A DNA stretch of 64,000 bases from Ascaphus truei (lineage: Eukaryota; Chordata; Amphibia; Anura; Ascaphidae): assembly GCA_036426205.1 (NCBI GenBank), contig CM071573.1, forward strand, positions 47,049,789 to 47,113,788, written 5' to 3'. The stretch's first letter is position 1, and each line of letters opens with the position of its first letter. Below are positions 21,601-38,650 of the stretch, piece after piece. The position numbers and the translations under genes are program-made. The notes under the pieces were generated by a model. That model saw only the letters and a program-made list of their open reading frames with translations, was not told the DNA's origin and did no database searches.

Positions 21601-22650
21601 ATATTTGTATTGATCTAATTACTTTTTCATTTCCACGAGAGGAAAACCGCCTGGAGGGAGAACTCCGCCGTGTAAGTTTTTTTATTCTTTTACTTTTTCA
21701 CTTACATACACACATCACTGTATGTGCGCCTCCCCTAGATGGAGTTCGCTCCATAGACTGTCGCCTCAATAGAGGTGCCTCTCATCATATCGATCACCAG
21801 TTTAATAGGACATACTATTAACTACCCTTTTCCTGAAACTGTGCTCCCCCATCTTTTCTTGTATTTTATTGCCAACAAGGGTCCCGGATAGATCCTGCTG
21901 GGGTTCCGAGTCACAGGAGGACATCATAAGAATATTATTCTCAGGCTGTATTACATCCCTTTTTTACATCCTACACACGCCATATAGAGATAGCGCCCGG
22001 GTACTTTTTCGAACAAGAATAAAAAGGCGACTTACAAATTAAATGGAGATATATTGGGGGAATCCTTGATGGAGAAGGATTTAGGAGTGCTTGTAGACAG
22101 CAGGCTTAGAAATAGTGCCCAATGTCATGCAGTAGCTGCAAAGGCAAACAAGATCTTATCTTGCATCAAACGGGCAATGGATGGAAGGGAAGTAAACATA
22201 ATTATGCCCCTTTACAAAGCATTAGTAAGACCACACCTTGAATATGGAGTACAATTTTGGGCACCAATCCTTAGAAAAGACATTATGGAACTAGAGAGAG
22301 TGCAGAGAAGAGCCACCAAATTAATAAAGGGGATGGACATTCTAACTTATGAGGAGAGGCTAGCTAAATTAGATTTATTTACATTAGAAAAGAGGCATCT
22401 AAGAGGGGATATGATAACTATATACAAATATATTCAGGGACAATACAAGGAGCTTTCAAAAGAACTATTCATCCCACGGGCAGTACAAAGGACTCGGGGC
22501 CATCCCTTAAGGTTGGAGGAAAGGAAATTTCACCAGCAACAAAGGAAAGGGTTCTTTACAGTTAGGGCAGTTAAAATGTGGAATTCATTACCCATGGAGA
22601 CTGTGATGGCAGATACAATATATTTGTTCCAAAAAAGGTTGGTAGGGTAG
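18652..22650 (+). pseudogene. CR1 ORF2 (APE endonuclease and reverse transcriptase), broken
   Basis: Endonuclease domain at 18652-19488: DIIGITETWWDE, GGGVCLYVK, CIMGDFNNPDIDW and LGNSDHNMVSFE, the usual APE-like motifs. A frameshift near 19480 leads to the linker, a stop codon sits at 20105, and the reverse transcriptase follows: NKAPGPDGIHP, NYRPVSLTS, VYLDFAKAFDTVSHKRL, SGVPQGSVLGP and the catalytic FADDT at about 20760. Another frameshift is near 20800, then the insertion at 20915-22013. The C-terminal part resumes at 22028-22650 ([22 protein letters not shown]). The enzyme would nick DNA and copy its own RNA, but this copy cannot. Confidence 0.85.
20915..22013. mobile_element. 1.1-kb insertion in CR1 with 194-bp inverted repeats and 14-bp target duplication
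   Basis: The CR1 sequence CAAGAATAAAAAGG is present on both sides (20901-20914 and 22014-22027), a 14-base target duplication. Inside, an arm at 20915-21108 faces its near-perfect complement at 21668-21861. About 150 bp of extra sequence lies only on the right and ends TACTTTTTCGAA. No protein is encoded. A long duplication and a one-sided tail suggest target-primed retrotransposition, not cut-and-paste. A non-autonomous Penelope-type element is possible but unproven. Confidence 0.65.
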
Positions 22651-22667
22651 AGATAGAACCCAAATAC

Positions 22668-22670
<3 letters not shown>

Positions 22671-22706
<36 letters not shown>
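22671..22706. repeat. (TA)n microsatellite
   Basis: A pure TA tract directly after the truncated end of the CR1 copy, where sister copies have different sequence. Confidence 0.9.
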
Positions 22707-22710
<4 letters not shown>

Positions 22711-22760
22711 AATCATTTCATAACCACTATACAGAGTTTCTAGGTGATCTTTCAAAATGT

Positions 22761-23341
22761 TCAAGGGAGGGGGATGGGTGCTCCAAAGTCAGTGGAAATT
22801 CCAGAATATCCAAAGTCAGTGGAAATTCCAGAATATCCAAAGTATTATTCAGTAATAAACAGGACTGGTAAACGGACTGAAACATGGAGTGGGTGAACTA
22901 AGAGATGTGATATGTGAGTGACCCATAAACACATAAGTCTCCTGAATGTGACCAACCATGCACCTAAAAGGTACTCTAGTGACCCTCATTGGAGACTAAC
23001 AGTGCTAAAATCGTACCCAATAATAATATAACACATTAATAATAACCTTACCCATCCCCAACTGTAGAGCAGAATCCGTTGTAGTCCTTTCCCAGGGGCG
23101 TGCAGATCCATTGTTTACAGTCCATGTCAAAAGAAGAGAAAAAGAGTGCACTGACAGGGACCAGTGGTGTTAATAAAAAAATCTATTATTCAGTAGATGC
23201 TTCGGATGGTCCAAACGCATAGGAGGTACTGGTTCACCCCCTGGGGGTATGTTTTTTGTTACGAAGCTATACTGAATAAATAGATTTTTTATTTAACACC
23301 ACCTGGCTCCCTGGCAGTGCATCTTTTTCTCTTCTTTTGAC
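22761..23341. mobile_element. Insertion with 15-16-bp target duplication and internal inverted repeat
   Basis: TGATCTTTCAAAATGT occurs on both sides (22745-22760 and 23342-23357). The paralogous upstream regions near 32665 and 59890 have one uninterrupted copy running straight into GTGCAGGAAGTC, so the boundaries are supported by empty sites. The right half is a hairpin: from TCAAAAGAAGAGAAAAAGAG (about 23128) to its complement at 23341. A 27-base direct repeat (AAAGTCAGTGGAAATTCCAG) lies near 22784-22840. No coding capacity. CCAAACGCATAGG weakly recalls a decayed hammerhead 3' core. Confidence 0.65.
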
Positions 23342-23589
23342 TGATCTTTCAAAATGTGCAGGAAGTCAGTTCCCCTGATTTTGTTCCCCAAATAATCCTG
23401 AATTTCACACATTCATAATTATTTTAGTTTAGTCTTTCAAACCATTGTAAGGAAATGTTGAAACCTGTATAAAAATACACCATTGGGAGAAGTTACACTT
23501 TTTTAAAAGTATGTGAATAATCTCAATTATTTTACACAGGCCTTTCCAATCTGAATGCAGTGTTTGTGTTACAGAAATAGGTACACTGA

Positions 23590-23750
23590 CAAGGTCACTG
23601 ATATACTCTTTGGTTCCCATTGGTCACATACTCCTGTTTCCATATTGTGATCAATAGGTACAAATAGACTAGGTGGAAAGATGTTTGGTTGGTAGAGGAA
23701 GTAAAATACCAGACCTTCTCCATTAAAAATCCTCTTGACCGATAGTCACC
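23590..23750 (+). promoter_or_regulatory. Promoter region of trypsinogen copy 1
   Basis: CAAGGTCA at 23590-23597 matches the NR5A (LRH-1) half-site type and recurs upstream of copies 2 and 3 (32906, 48201). NR5A2 is a known acinar-cell regulator, so the site is plausible but inferred. The TATA box seen in copies 2 and 3 (TATAAATA) is altered here to GTAAAATACC, which may be a sequence error or a real loss. Confidence 0.45.
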
Positions 23751-26545
<2,795 letters not shown>

Positions 26546-26859
26546 AACCTTTCATCAGATTCACCCTCTTTCTTCTCAGATACCGTACTTGTGTTTTTTC
26601 ATCTCTTACTCTCACTGGTTACTACTACTACTGCTGCTTCTACTACAACTACTACTACTACAGAGCTTTGTATTGAACGATGCTTGAATAAACGGTTAAA
26701 CTCAGTAACTGGTGTATGAGTCTTCCTGAATATGTTCAGCTTACTGTATTTCTGAGCTGTTAAGTAGTTGCAGTAACTGTTTGTTAGGTTATCAGTCTCA
26801 AGTTATCATATAGGAATTCCATGATACATTAGTAACAACCTATATATAAAACCCAGCTA

Positions 26860-29650
26860 GAAAATGTGTGTAGGGATATGCTATAAAACACCAAATATCG
26901 GTGAGATTGAGGAAGCTATAATACTTTTGCAAATGGAGAAGGCATTAAAACTGGGTCATGTTTGCAGTATGGATGATTTTAATTATCCAGACATAGACTG
27001 GGGCAATGAGATTAGCATTACAAGAAAATGAAACAGTTTTTGGGGGTGCTTACAGACAATTATATGACCCAAATTATTGAAGAACACACCAGGAGAGGGG
27101 CAATACTGGATTTGGTAATATCAAACAATGTAAAAGTAATAACACATATTCAAATCCTGGAACCTTTGGGCAACAGAAATCATAACATGGTCTCATTTGA
27201 ATTAAATTATCAAAAAACAAATTACTTGGTTCAACAAAGACTAAAAAAATCTTTAGAAAAGCAGTTTTTAATAAACTGAGGGCTAATCTACATGTAATAC
27301 ACTGGGATGATGTTTTTGCAGGGAAAAATGTAGAAGATAAATGGGCAGTCTTTAAAACATTGTTTGAAAAGCACACTCATCAGTGTATACCCTAGGGTAA
27401 TAAGCATAAAAGAAATAAGAAAAAAAAACTAAAAAAAACAATGTGGCTAAATAAACAGGTAGGGGAGGAAATGGACAAGAAGAGGAAGGCGTTTAGATTC
27501 TTTAAGTCAGAAGGGACTGAGGCAGCGTATCAGAATTATAAGGAATGTAACAAAAATTGCAAAAGGGGAATCAAATGAGCAAAAATGGAAAATGAAAAAA
27601 GGATTGCAATAGAAAGTAAGATCAACCCTAAAAAGTTGTTTAAGTACCTTAATAACAAAAAAATGAGAAAAGAAAATAAAGGACCCTTTCAGTGTGAGAT
27701 GGGCAGGCAGATTATTGGAGATAAGGAAAAAGCAGAGGTATTAATCAAATTCTTTGCCTCTGTGTTTACCAGGGAAGAATCAATTTCAATAGTAATGCCG
27801 CAGGAGGAAGCCACAACCTCCATATTACTGAACAATTGGTTAACTGAGGAAGAAGTTCATAAGCGGCTTGAAAAAATGTAAGTAAATAAGGCACCTGGTC
27901 CCGATGGTATACATCCAAGAGTTCTCAGGGAATTAAATTCAGTAATAGCCAAACCATTACATTTAATATTCAAGGACTCCATTTCCACAGGCTCAGTACC
28001 ACAAGATTGGCGTAAAGCAGATGTGGTGCCTATATTTAAAAAGGGAGCTAGATCACAACTGGGGAATTACAGACTTGTAAGCCTGACTTCAATAGTGGGG
28101 AAACTACTTGAAGTTTAATACGGGATAATATTCAGGAATACCAAATGGAAAACAAAATCATTAGTAGTAGTCAGAATGGATTAATGAAAGATAGATCATG
28201 CCAAACTAACCTTATTTGTTTCTTTGAGGAGGTAAGTAGGAATTTAGACCAGGGTAATGCAGTTGATGTGGTCTACTTAGATTTTGCAAAAGCTTTTGAT
28301 ACGGTTTCACACAAGAGGTTGGTGTACAAAATAAAGCAAATTGGACTCAGTAATAATGTCTGCACCTGGATTGAAAACTGGTTGAAGGACAGACAACAGA
28401 GGGTTGTCATAAATGGAACTTTTTCAGGTTGGGCTAAAGTCGTCAGGGATCGGTACTGGGACCCCTGCTTTTTAACTTGTTTATTAATGACATTGAGGTT
28501 AGCATCGAGAGCAAAGTCTCCATCTTTGCTGATGATACTAAATTCTGTAAGGTAGTAGAATCAGAGCAGGATGTAATTTCTCTCCAGAAGGACTTGGAGA
28601 GACTGGAAATGTGGGCAGATAAATGTAGGGTTATGCATTTGGGATGCAAGAATAAACCAGCGACTTACACATTAAATGGGGATAAATTGGGGGAATCCTT
28701 GAGGGGGAAGGATTTATGAGTGCTTGTAAACAGCAGGCTTAGCAATAGTGCCCAAAGTCATGCTGTCGCTGCAAAGGCAAACAAGATCTTATCTTGCATT
28801 AAACGGGCAATGGATAGAAGGGAAGTAAACAAAATTATGCCACTTTACAAAGCATTAGTAAGACCACACTTTGAATATGGAGTTCAATTTTGGGCACCAC
28901 TCCTTAGAAAAGACATTCTGCAACCAGAGAGAGTGCAGAGAAGAGCCACCAAATTAATAAAGGGGATGACAATCTATCTTAAGAGGACAGGCTAGCTAAA
29001 TTAGATTTTTTTACATTATAAAAGAGGCGTCGAAGAGGGGATATGATAACTATATACAAATATATTCGGGGACAGTACAAGGAGCTTTCAAATGAACTAT
29101 TCATCCCACGGGCAGTACAAAGGACTCGGGGCATCCCTTTAGGTTGGAGGAAATTAGATTTCACTAGCAACAAAGGTAAGGGTTCTTTACAGTAAGGGCA
29201 GTTAAAGTGTGGAATTCATTACCCATGGAGACTGTAATGGCAGATACAATATATTAGTTCAAAAAAAGGTTGGACGTCTTTTTAGAAAGGAAAGGTATAC
29301 AGGGATATATACCACAATTGATTTATTTTTATTAGACACTATAAATCACTTTGTTTGGGTATATTTTTCACCTATATTAATATCATTTAATAGATTTAAG
29401 CGCTAATTGATAACACTGTTTGTTTTTCAGATACCAAATAAGAATACATGGGAAGAATGTTGATCCAGGGATTAATCCGATTGCTAATTCTTGGAGTCAG
29501 GAAGGAATTTATTTTTCCCCTTATGAGATATCATTGGATGATATGTCACTGGAGTTTTTTGTTTGCCTTCCTCTGCATCAATAATTAAGTATAGATATAG
29601 CATAAAGTATCTGTTGCCTTTTTTCAATCTACTATGTAACTATGTAACCA
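26860..29650 (+). mobile_element. CR1 LINE, 5'-truncated, with intact 3' tail (copy B1)
   Basis: Starts inside the endonuclease domain (GICYKTPNI region) and runs through the reverse transcriptase (VVYLDFAKAFDTVSHKRL, FADDTKFCKVVESEQDV) to the 3' end CTACTATGTAACTATGTAAC at about 29630-29650. Many frameshifts. A short AT-rich insertion of about 125 bp at about 29310-29430 interrupts the 3' untranslated part. The insertion point, after ATATATAAAACCC downstream of trypsinogen copy 1, is empty downstream of copy 4 (62775). The block recurs at 35922, 43548 and 51465. Confidence 0.85.
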
Positions 29651-30178
29651 TGTGGTGGGTGTTAGGGTTTGAGCTTACTGGGAATGTGTGTGTTAATTCA
29701 GGTTTTTATATTGAAAAGGTCCATTTGGGCAGAATACGTACGTATATCTTTATTTGTATAGCTGGTCCATGCACACAGCGCTTCAGAATAGTAATACACG
29801 TGACCTAATATTATAATGCATAATGGGAATAAGCGCTTCAGACATAAATGTAACATTATGAAAAGAAGCCCATGTCCTGAAGAGCTTACAATTTAAGAGT
29901 GGAGTTCATTGGACAAGGTGATGGAAAAAGTTTGGAAGAAATTATGTGTTTCAAAAATAGCCAGTAAGGGGGTAAGAGAATCATCTGAGGGTAATCTGAG
30001 ACTGAGCAGGAGTTAGTTAAACCCTTTGGCCAAAGCATTATAAAGCTTCAGCCACATCACGGCATGACCAGTATGCAGGTCCTAACACTACCTGTGAAAA
30101 TTCTCATTTACCTCTGCTGGAGGGAGAATGGTCTCAGTGGACCTGTCCTGTACAAGAACATGAAAAAACTGCTACTTA
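29651..30178. repeat. Dispersed repeats between CR1 and LTR
   Basis: Positions 29700-30012 (GAAAAGGTCCATTTGGGCAG, AGCGCTTCAGA, AAGAGCTTACAATTTAAGAG) match the segment at 63335-63662, so this is a dispersed SINE-like repeat. From about 30005 a second repeat starts (GTTAGTTAAACCCTTTGGCC), related to the inverted repeat at 31051-31752. No gene. Confidence 0.6.
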
Positions 30179-30889
30179 TGTAGCCCTGTTTCCCCTTGAA
30201 TACAGAAAGGCTACTAATGCTGCTGTTAACCTGCTGGCTCGCAGGGCCTGAGCTACTGCCACGGAGAGCCTGGAGTGATATACTGTAGCTCTATCTCTGG
30301 TCCCAAACCTCTGCTAGGGAAATGCAGCGTCCGCTGTGTCCCTGACTATAAACACTAATGGGGCAGGTTCTCTGTTCTAGGCCTGTCCCTACAGCAACCA
30401 CAAGCTGTATGTGACTCAGGGCTTAACTGGGGCCTAAGGGGGATTCTCTGGCCTAGTGTAGAGGCTACTTGCGTCTCTACACCTGCAACTCCTACCCCCT
30501 TCCCTTCCTGGACTCGACTGAGCAACGTGCTCCCCTGTGCAACCTCCTACTTCCCTTCCTAAGAGAATCCTAGTGCTCTCTTGGCTCCCTTGCATCAGGT
30601 GGTTGGTCCTAACACTCATAGGACTTGTAGTCCCCTGCTCTAGCCCTCTATGATAGGTCCGGGCTTCGCGTGCTACCGCGCTAACTTCCTGCTCATGCGC
30701 GAGCTGTCTGAAAGTGCCGTCGCATACCGTACTTACTGCACATGCACGAACCTCAAAATGGCGGTGCCCTGAACATTTGGGCCGCCTTGGAGCCTCCGAA
30801 GTACTGGAGCGCTCCCTGCGCATGCTGGCAATCTGCGTAACACTCCCAACTGCAGCGGGGGTAAGGGTAGACCGGGGGACCTGGCTACA
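30179..30889. mobile_element. Solo-LTR-like element, 711 bp, copy 1
   Basis: Begins TGTAGCCCTG and ends CTGGCTACA, giving TG...CA ends with 7-base inverted TGTAGCC/GGCTACA. It interrupts a repeat whose uninterrupted relative reads CTGCTACTTAAAAAGTG (reverse strand near 31480). A 4-base duplication CTTA / CATA (one mismatch) flanks it. This fits a solo LTR of a retrotransposon; a DNA element is not excluded. The minus-strand open frame at 30434-30892 shows no known domain and is broken in sister copies. Further copies lie at 39172, 46996 and 55134. Confidence 0.55.
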
Positions 30890-31050
30890 CATAAAAAGTG
30901 GGGTGGTGAGCTTAAATGCTGAGAGGAGGGGCCACTAACTCCAATCAACTGATACCAGTTGAAAATGAATAAACACACAATCCCAGCAAGCTCTAAAACC
31001 AGAACCCACCACATCATATATATATATTTGTGTCAAAGGGAGTGCTGCTG

Positions 31051-31752
31051 AGCGTGGCCAAATGTATACAACAAAAGACAAAAATACCCAATACTACATC
31101 CAATGTGACAAAATACATAGTTAAATACTTCAATGTTACTATTCTCATGAGTAAAGGTCATTTAGTTAAACCCCTTGGCCAAAGTGCTATAAGCCTGCAG
31201 CCATTTCAAGTCTTGACCAGTATTCTGGTCCTAACACTACCTGGGAAAGTTCCCATTTTCCTCTACTGGAGGGAGAATGGCCTCAGTTGACCTGTCCTGC
31301 ACAGGAACATGAAAAACCCTGTTACTTAAAAAGTGGGATGGGGTGAGCTTAAACCTTCGGAGTGTTAATAAACACACAATCCAAGCAAGCTCTAGCCCTA
31401 GAACCCACCACATCACAAAACATAGATATATTAGTGACCCCTCCACCTAGGGTTTAAGCTCAACACCCCACTTTTTAAGTAGCAGTTGTTTTCTTGTTCT
31501 TGTGCAGTACAGGTCCACTGAGACCATTCTCCCTCCAGCAGAGGTAAATGAGAATTTCACAGGTAGTGTTAGGACCTGCATAATAGTCGTGCCGTGACGT
31601 GGCTGCAGGTTTATAATGCTTTGGCCAAAGGGTTTAACTAAGTGACCCTTACTCATGAGAATAGTAACATTGAAGTATTTAACTATGTATTTTGTCACAT
31701 TGGATGTAGCATTGAGTATTTTTGTCTTTTATTTTATACATTTGGCCACGCT
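31051..31752. repeat. Large inverted repeat, arms about 300 bp
   Basis: The left arm starts AGCGTGGCCAAATGTAT and contains CTACATCCAATGTGACAAAA, CTCATGAGTAAAGG and TCCTAACACTACCTG. The right arm (about 31440-31752) carries the complements in reverse order and ends ATTTGGCCACGCT. Counterparts lie at about 40735-41430 and 56085-56815, and a single direct arm at 42360-42700. No coding capacity; class unknown. Confidence 0.7.
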
Positions 31753-31989
31753 CTGAAGCACTCAAAGCAAGTCAAAGTTTTTCTCACATCCTACATACTT
31801 TTTTCCAAGATGTACGTGGTTAGGTATTTTAGTCTTTCCTGATAAGTTATGATGCGCAGACAAAACTGCAAAATTAACGCTCTTTTCACACCACCTCTAT
31901 TTTCTGTCCTTCTGCAGATATGTTCAATAGAACTGACAGAGTTTAGTGTGGAACAACGTAAGGATCTACAAAGCAGTATAGCACCACAC

Positions 31990-32580
31990 TCTTTCTACTG
32001 CTAATAATACAGATAAATGTAAGGTTATGCAATTGAAAAAAAAAAGAATAAATATGAGACTTACAATTAAATGGGGATAAATTAGGAGAATCCTTGATGG
32101 AGGAGATGTAGAAACAGCGTGCAAGATCTTATCTTTCATTAAAGAGGCAATGGATGGAAGGGAAGTAAACATAATTATACCCCTTTATAAACNNNNNNNN
32201 NNNNNNNNNNNNNNNNNNNNNNNNNNNNNNNNNNNNNNNNNNNNNNNNNNNNNNNNNNNNNNNNNNNNNNNNNNNNNNNNNNNNNNNNNNNNNNNNNNNN
32301 NNNNNNNNNNNNNNAAGTAAAAAGGACACGGGTCTCCTTAAGGTTGGAGGAAAGGAGTGTCACCAGGAGATTTCACACAGCAACCAAAGGAAAGGGTCGT
32401 TACAGTAAGGGCAGGTTAAAATGTGGAATTCCATTACCATGGAGACTGTGATGGCAGATACAATAGATTTGTTTAGAAAACGGTTGGACATCTTTTAGAA
32501 AGGAAAGATATACAGGGATATACCAAATAAGTAAACATGGGAAGGCTGTGGATCCAGGGAGTATAAACTCCGGACAGGTG
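31990..32580 (+). mobile_element. CR1 LINE fragment upstream of trypsinogen copy 2 (copy C1)
   Basis: A short piece of the CR1 ORF2 end and 3' region (GGTTATGCAATTG, AAATGGGGATAAATTAGGAG, AATGTGGAATTC, CCATGGAGACTGTGATGG). It includes the N gap at 32193-32314. Related fragments occur at 41680-42360, 57060-57800 and 59060-59825. Confidence 0.7.
32193..32314. other. Assembly gap (122 N)
   Basis: A run of N bases. Sequence on its right side shows many small indels relative to paralogues, unlike the sequence on its left. Confidence 1.
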
Positions 32581-32905
32581 ATCCAGGATAAAAAAAAAGC
32601 ATTCTCATTCTACGTTATTAAGGCCCTAATCATTCACAACCCCTATACAGAGTTTCTAGATGATCTTGAAAATGTGCAGGAAGTCAGCTCCCCGACTTTG
32701 CTAACCAAATAATCCTGAATTTAACACAATATATATTATTTTAGTTTAGTCTTTTTCGAGCGATTGTAAGAGGAAAAGTGAAATCTGTATAAAACACACC
32801 TATTGGAGACATTACAGTATTTTTTAAATGTATGTGATACATATCATTATTTCACAGGCTTTCCAATCTGAATGCGTGTTTGTGTTACAGAATGAGTAAC
32901 ATGGA

Positions 32906-33069
32906 CAAGGTCACTGATATACTCTTGGCTCCATTGGTCCATTACCTCCATGTTTCCTGTTGTGATCAATAGGTACAAAAAGATGTGGATGGACATAGGT
33001 TTGGTTGGTAGAAGGTAGAGTATAAATACCAGACCTCTCATTAAAAATACCTCTGACCAGACAGTCACC
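32906..33069 (+). promoter_or_regulatory. Promoter region of trypsinogen copy 2
   Basis: TATAAATA at 33021-33028 lies 49 bp before the start codon. An NR5A-type CAAGGTCA is at 32906-32913. The arrangement is the same as in copy 3. Confidence 0.6.
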
Positions 33070-35752
<2,683 letters not shown>

Positions 35753-35921
35753 TGAATAAACGGTTAAACTCAGTAACTGGTGATGGAGTTCTCCTGAATT
35801 GTTCAGTTACTGTTTCTGAGCTGTTAGTAGTTGCAGTAACGTTTTGTAGGTATCAGTCTCAAGTTATCATATAGGAATTCCATGATACATTAGTAAAAAC
35901 CTATATATAAAACCCAGCTAG

Positions 35922-38650
35922 AAAAGAATGTGTGTAGGATAGCTATATAAAACACCAAATCGGTGAGATGAGAGAGCTATAATACTTTTTGCAAATGGAG
36001 AAGGCATATTAAACCGGGTCATGTTTGCCGTATGGATGATTTTAATTATCCAGACATAGACTGGGGGACATGAGATTAGCATTACAAGAAAATGAAACAG
36101 TTTTTTGGGGTGCTCACGACAATTATATGACCCAAATTATTGAAGAACACACAGGAGAGGGGCAATACTGGATTTGGTAATATCAAACAATGTAAAAGTA
36201 ATAACACATATTAAATCCTGGAACCTTGGGCAACAGAAATCATAACATGGTCTCATTTGAATAAATTATCAAAAACAAATTAATTGGTTCAACAAAGACT
36301 AAAAAAAATCTTTAGAAAAGCAGTTTTAATAAACTGAGGGCTAATCTACATGTAATACACTGGGATGATGTTTTTGCAGGGAAAAATGTAGAAGATAAAT
36401 GGGCAGTCTTTAAAACATTGTTTGAAGCACACTCATCAGTGTATACCAGTGGTAATAAGCATAAAAGAAATAAGAAAAAAAAAATAAAAAAAACAATGTG
36501 GCTAAATAAACAGGTAGGGGAGGAAATGGACAGAAGAGGAAGGCGTTTAGATTCTTTAAGTCAGAAGGGACTGAGGCAGCGTTATAAATTATAAGGAGTA
36601 ACAAAATTGCAAAAGGGGAATCAAATGAGCAAAATGGAAAATGAAAAAAGGATTGCAATAGAAAGGAAGGTCACACCCTAAAAGTTGTTTAAGTACCTTA
36701 ATACAAAAAAATGATGAGAAAAGAAAATAAAGGACCCTTTCAGTGTGAGATGGCGGAGAGTTATTGGAGATAAGAAAAAGCAAGAGGATTAATCAAATTC
36801 TTTGCCTTGGTTACCAGAGGAAGAATCAATTTCAATAGTAATGCCGCAGGAGGAAGCCACAACCTCCATATTACTGAACAATTGGTTAACTGAGGAAGAA
36901 GTCTAAGCGGCTTGAGAAAAAGTAAGTAAATAAGGCACCTGGTCCCGAAGGTACCATCCAGAGTTCTCAGGGAATTAAATTCAGTATAGCCAAACCATTA
37001 CATTTATATTCAAGGACTCATTTCCACAGGCTCAGTACCACAAGATTGGCGTAAGACAGATGTGGTGCCTATATTTAAAAGGGGGCTAGATCACAAATGG
37101 GGAATTACGACTTGTAAGCCTGACTCAATAGTGGGGAAACTACTTGAGTTTAATACGGGATAATATTCAGGAATACCAAATGGAAAACAAAATCCTTAGT
37201 AGTAGTCAGAATGGATTAATGAAAGATAGATAGCCAATCTCAAAATAACCTTTTGTTTCTTTGAGGAGGTAAGTAGGATTATTTAGACCAGGGTAGCAGC
37301 AGTTGATGTGGTTACTTAGATTTTGCAAAAGCTTTGATACGGTTTCACACAAGAGGTTGTTACAAAATAAAGCAAATTGGACTCAGTATAATAATGTCTG
37401 CACCTGGATTGAAAACTGGTTTGAAGGACAGACAACAGAGGGGTTGTCATAAATGGAACTTTTTCAGGTTGGGCTAAAGTCGTCAGGGATCGGTACTGGG
37501 ACCCTGTTTTTAACTTGTTTATAAGACATTGAGGTTGACATCGAGAGCCAAAGTCTCCATCTTTGCTGATGATACTAAATTCTGTAAGGTAGTTAGATCA
37601 GAGCAGGATGTAATTTCTCCTCAGAAGGACTTGGAGAGACTGGAAATGTGGGCAGATAATGTAGGGTATTGCATTTGGGATGCAAGAATAAACCAGCGAC
37701 TTACACTAAATGGGGATAAATTGGGGGAATCCTTGAGGGGGAAGGATTTAGAGTGGTTGTAAAAAGCAGGCTTAGCAATGTGCCCAAGTCATGCTGTCGC
37801 TGCAAAGGCAAACAAGATCTTATCTTGCATTAAAACGGGCAATGGATAGAAGGGAAGTAAACAAATTATGCCACTTTACAAAGCATTAGTAAGACCACAC
37901 TTTGAATATGGAGTTCAATTTGTGGCACCACTCCTTAGAAAAGACAATTCTGCAACCAGAGAGAGTGCAGAGAGAGCCACCAAATTAATAAAGGGGATGA
38001 AATCTATCTTTAGAGGAAAGGCTAGATAATTAGATTTTTCATATAAAAGAGGCGGCGAAGAGGGGATTATGATAACTATATACAATATATTCGGGGACAG
38101 TACAAGGAGCTTTCAAATGAACTATCATCCCACGGCAGTCAAAGGACTCGGGGCATCCCTTTAGGTTGGAGGAAATTAGATTTTCACTAGCACAAAGGTA
38201 AGGGTTCTTTACAGTAAGGGCAGTACTTAAAGTGGGAATTCATTACCCATGGAGACTGTAATGGCAGGATAAAATATAGTTCAAAAAAGGTTGGAGTCTT
38301 TTTAGAAAGGAAAGGTATACAGGGATATATACCACAATGATTTATTTTTTATTGACACTAGAAATCACTTTGTTGGGTAATTTTTCACCTTATTAATCAT
38401 TTAATAGATTTAAGCGCTAATTGATAACACTGTTTGTTTTTCAGATACCAAAAAATACATGGGAAGAATGTTGATCCAGGGATTTATCCGATTGCTAATC
38501 TTGGAGTCAGGAAGGAATTTATTTTTCCCTATGAGATATCATTGGATGATATGTCACTGGAGTTTGTTTTGCCTTCTTGCATCAATAATTAAGTATAGAT
38601 ATAGCATAAAGTATCTGTGCCTTTTTCAATCTACTATGTAAATATGTAAC
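35922..38650 (+). mobile_element. CR1 LINE copy B2 (duplicate of 26860-29650)
   Basis: Same truncated element in the same position downstream of a trypsinogen gene, differing from copy B1 mainly by scattered single-base deletions. It is part of the amplified unit. No functional frame. Confidence 0.8.

Larger units (their letters stand above)
17062..22650 (+). mobile_element. CR1 LINE, nearly full length, interrupted (copy A)
   Basis: Contains a 5' region, ORF1 with an esterase-like domain, and ORF2 with endonuclease and reverse transcriptase, all on plus. The 5' region is a tandem repeat: the block from AGCTTGCGTGTACTGA to GTTAGAACCAGAAG occurs at 17062 and again at 17391 (329-bp period). 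Several frameshifts and one in-frame stop make it dead. A 1.1-kb insertion splits ORF2 at 20915-22013. The usual 3' tail (TATGTAAC repeats) is missing; the copy ends near 22650 and is followed by (TA)n. The first trypsinogen gene begins about 1.1 kb downstream. Confidence 0.88.

Noticed and set aside
9828..22700. D or J segments between the V genes and the trypsinogens
   Set aside because: I looked for 12-bp-spacer RSS followed by an FGxG-type coding end and saw none; not an exhaustive computation.
30434..30892. 152-residue minus-strand open frame
   Set aside because: Lies inside the LTR-like element, shows no known domain, and the frame is not kept in the three sister copies.
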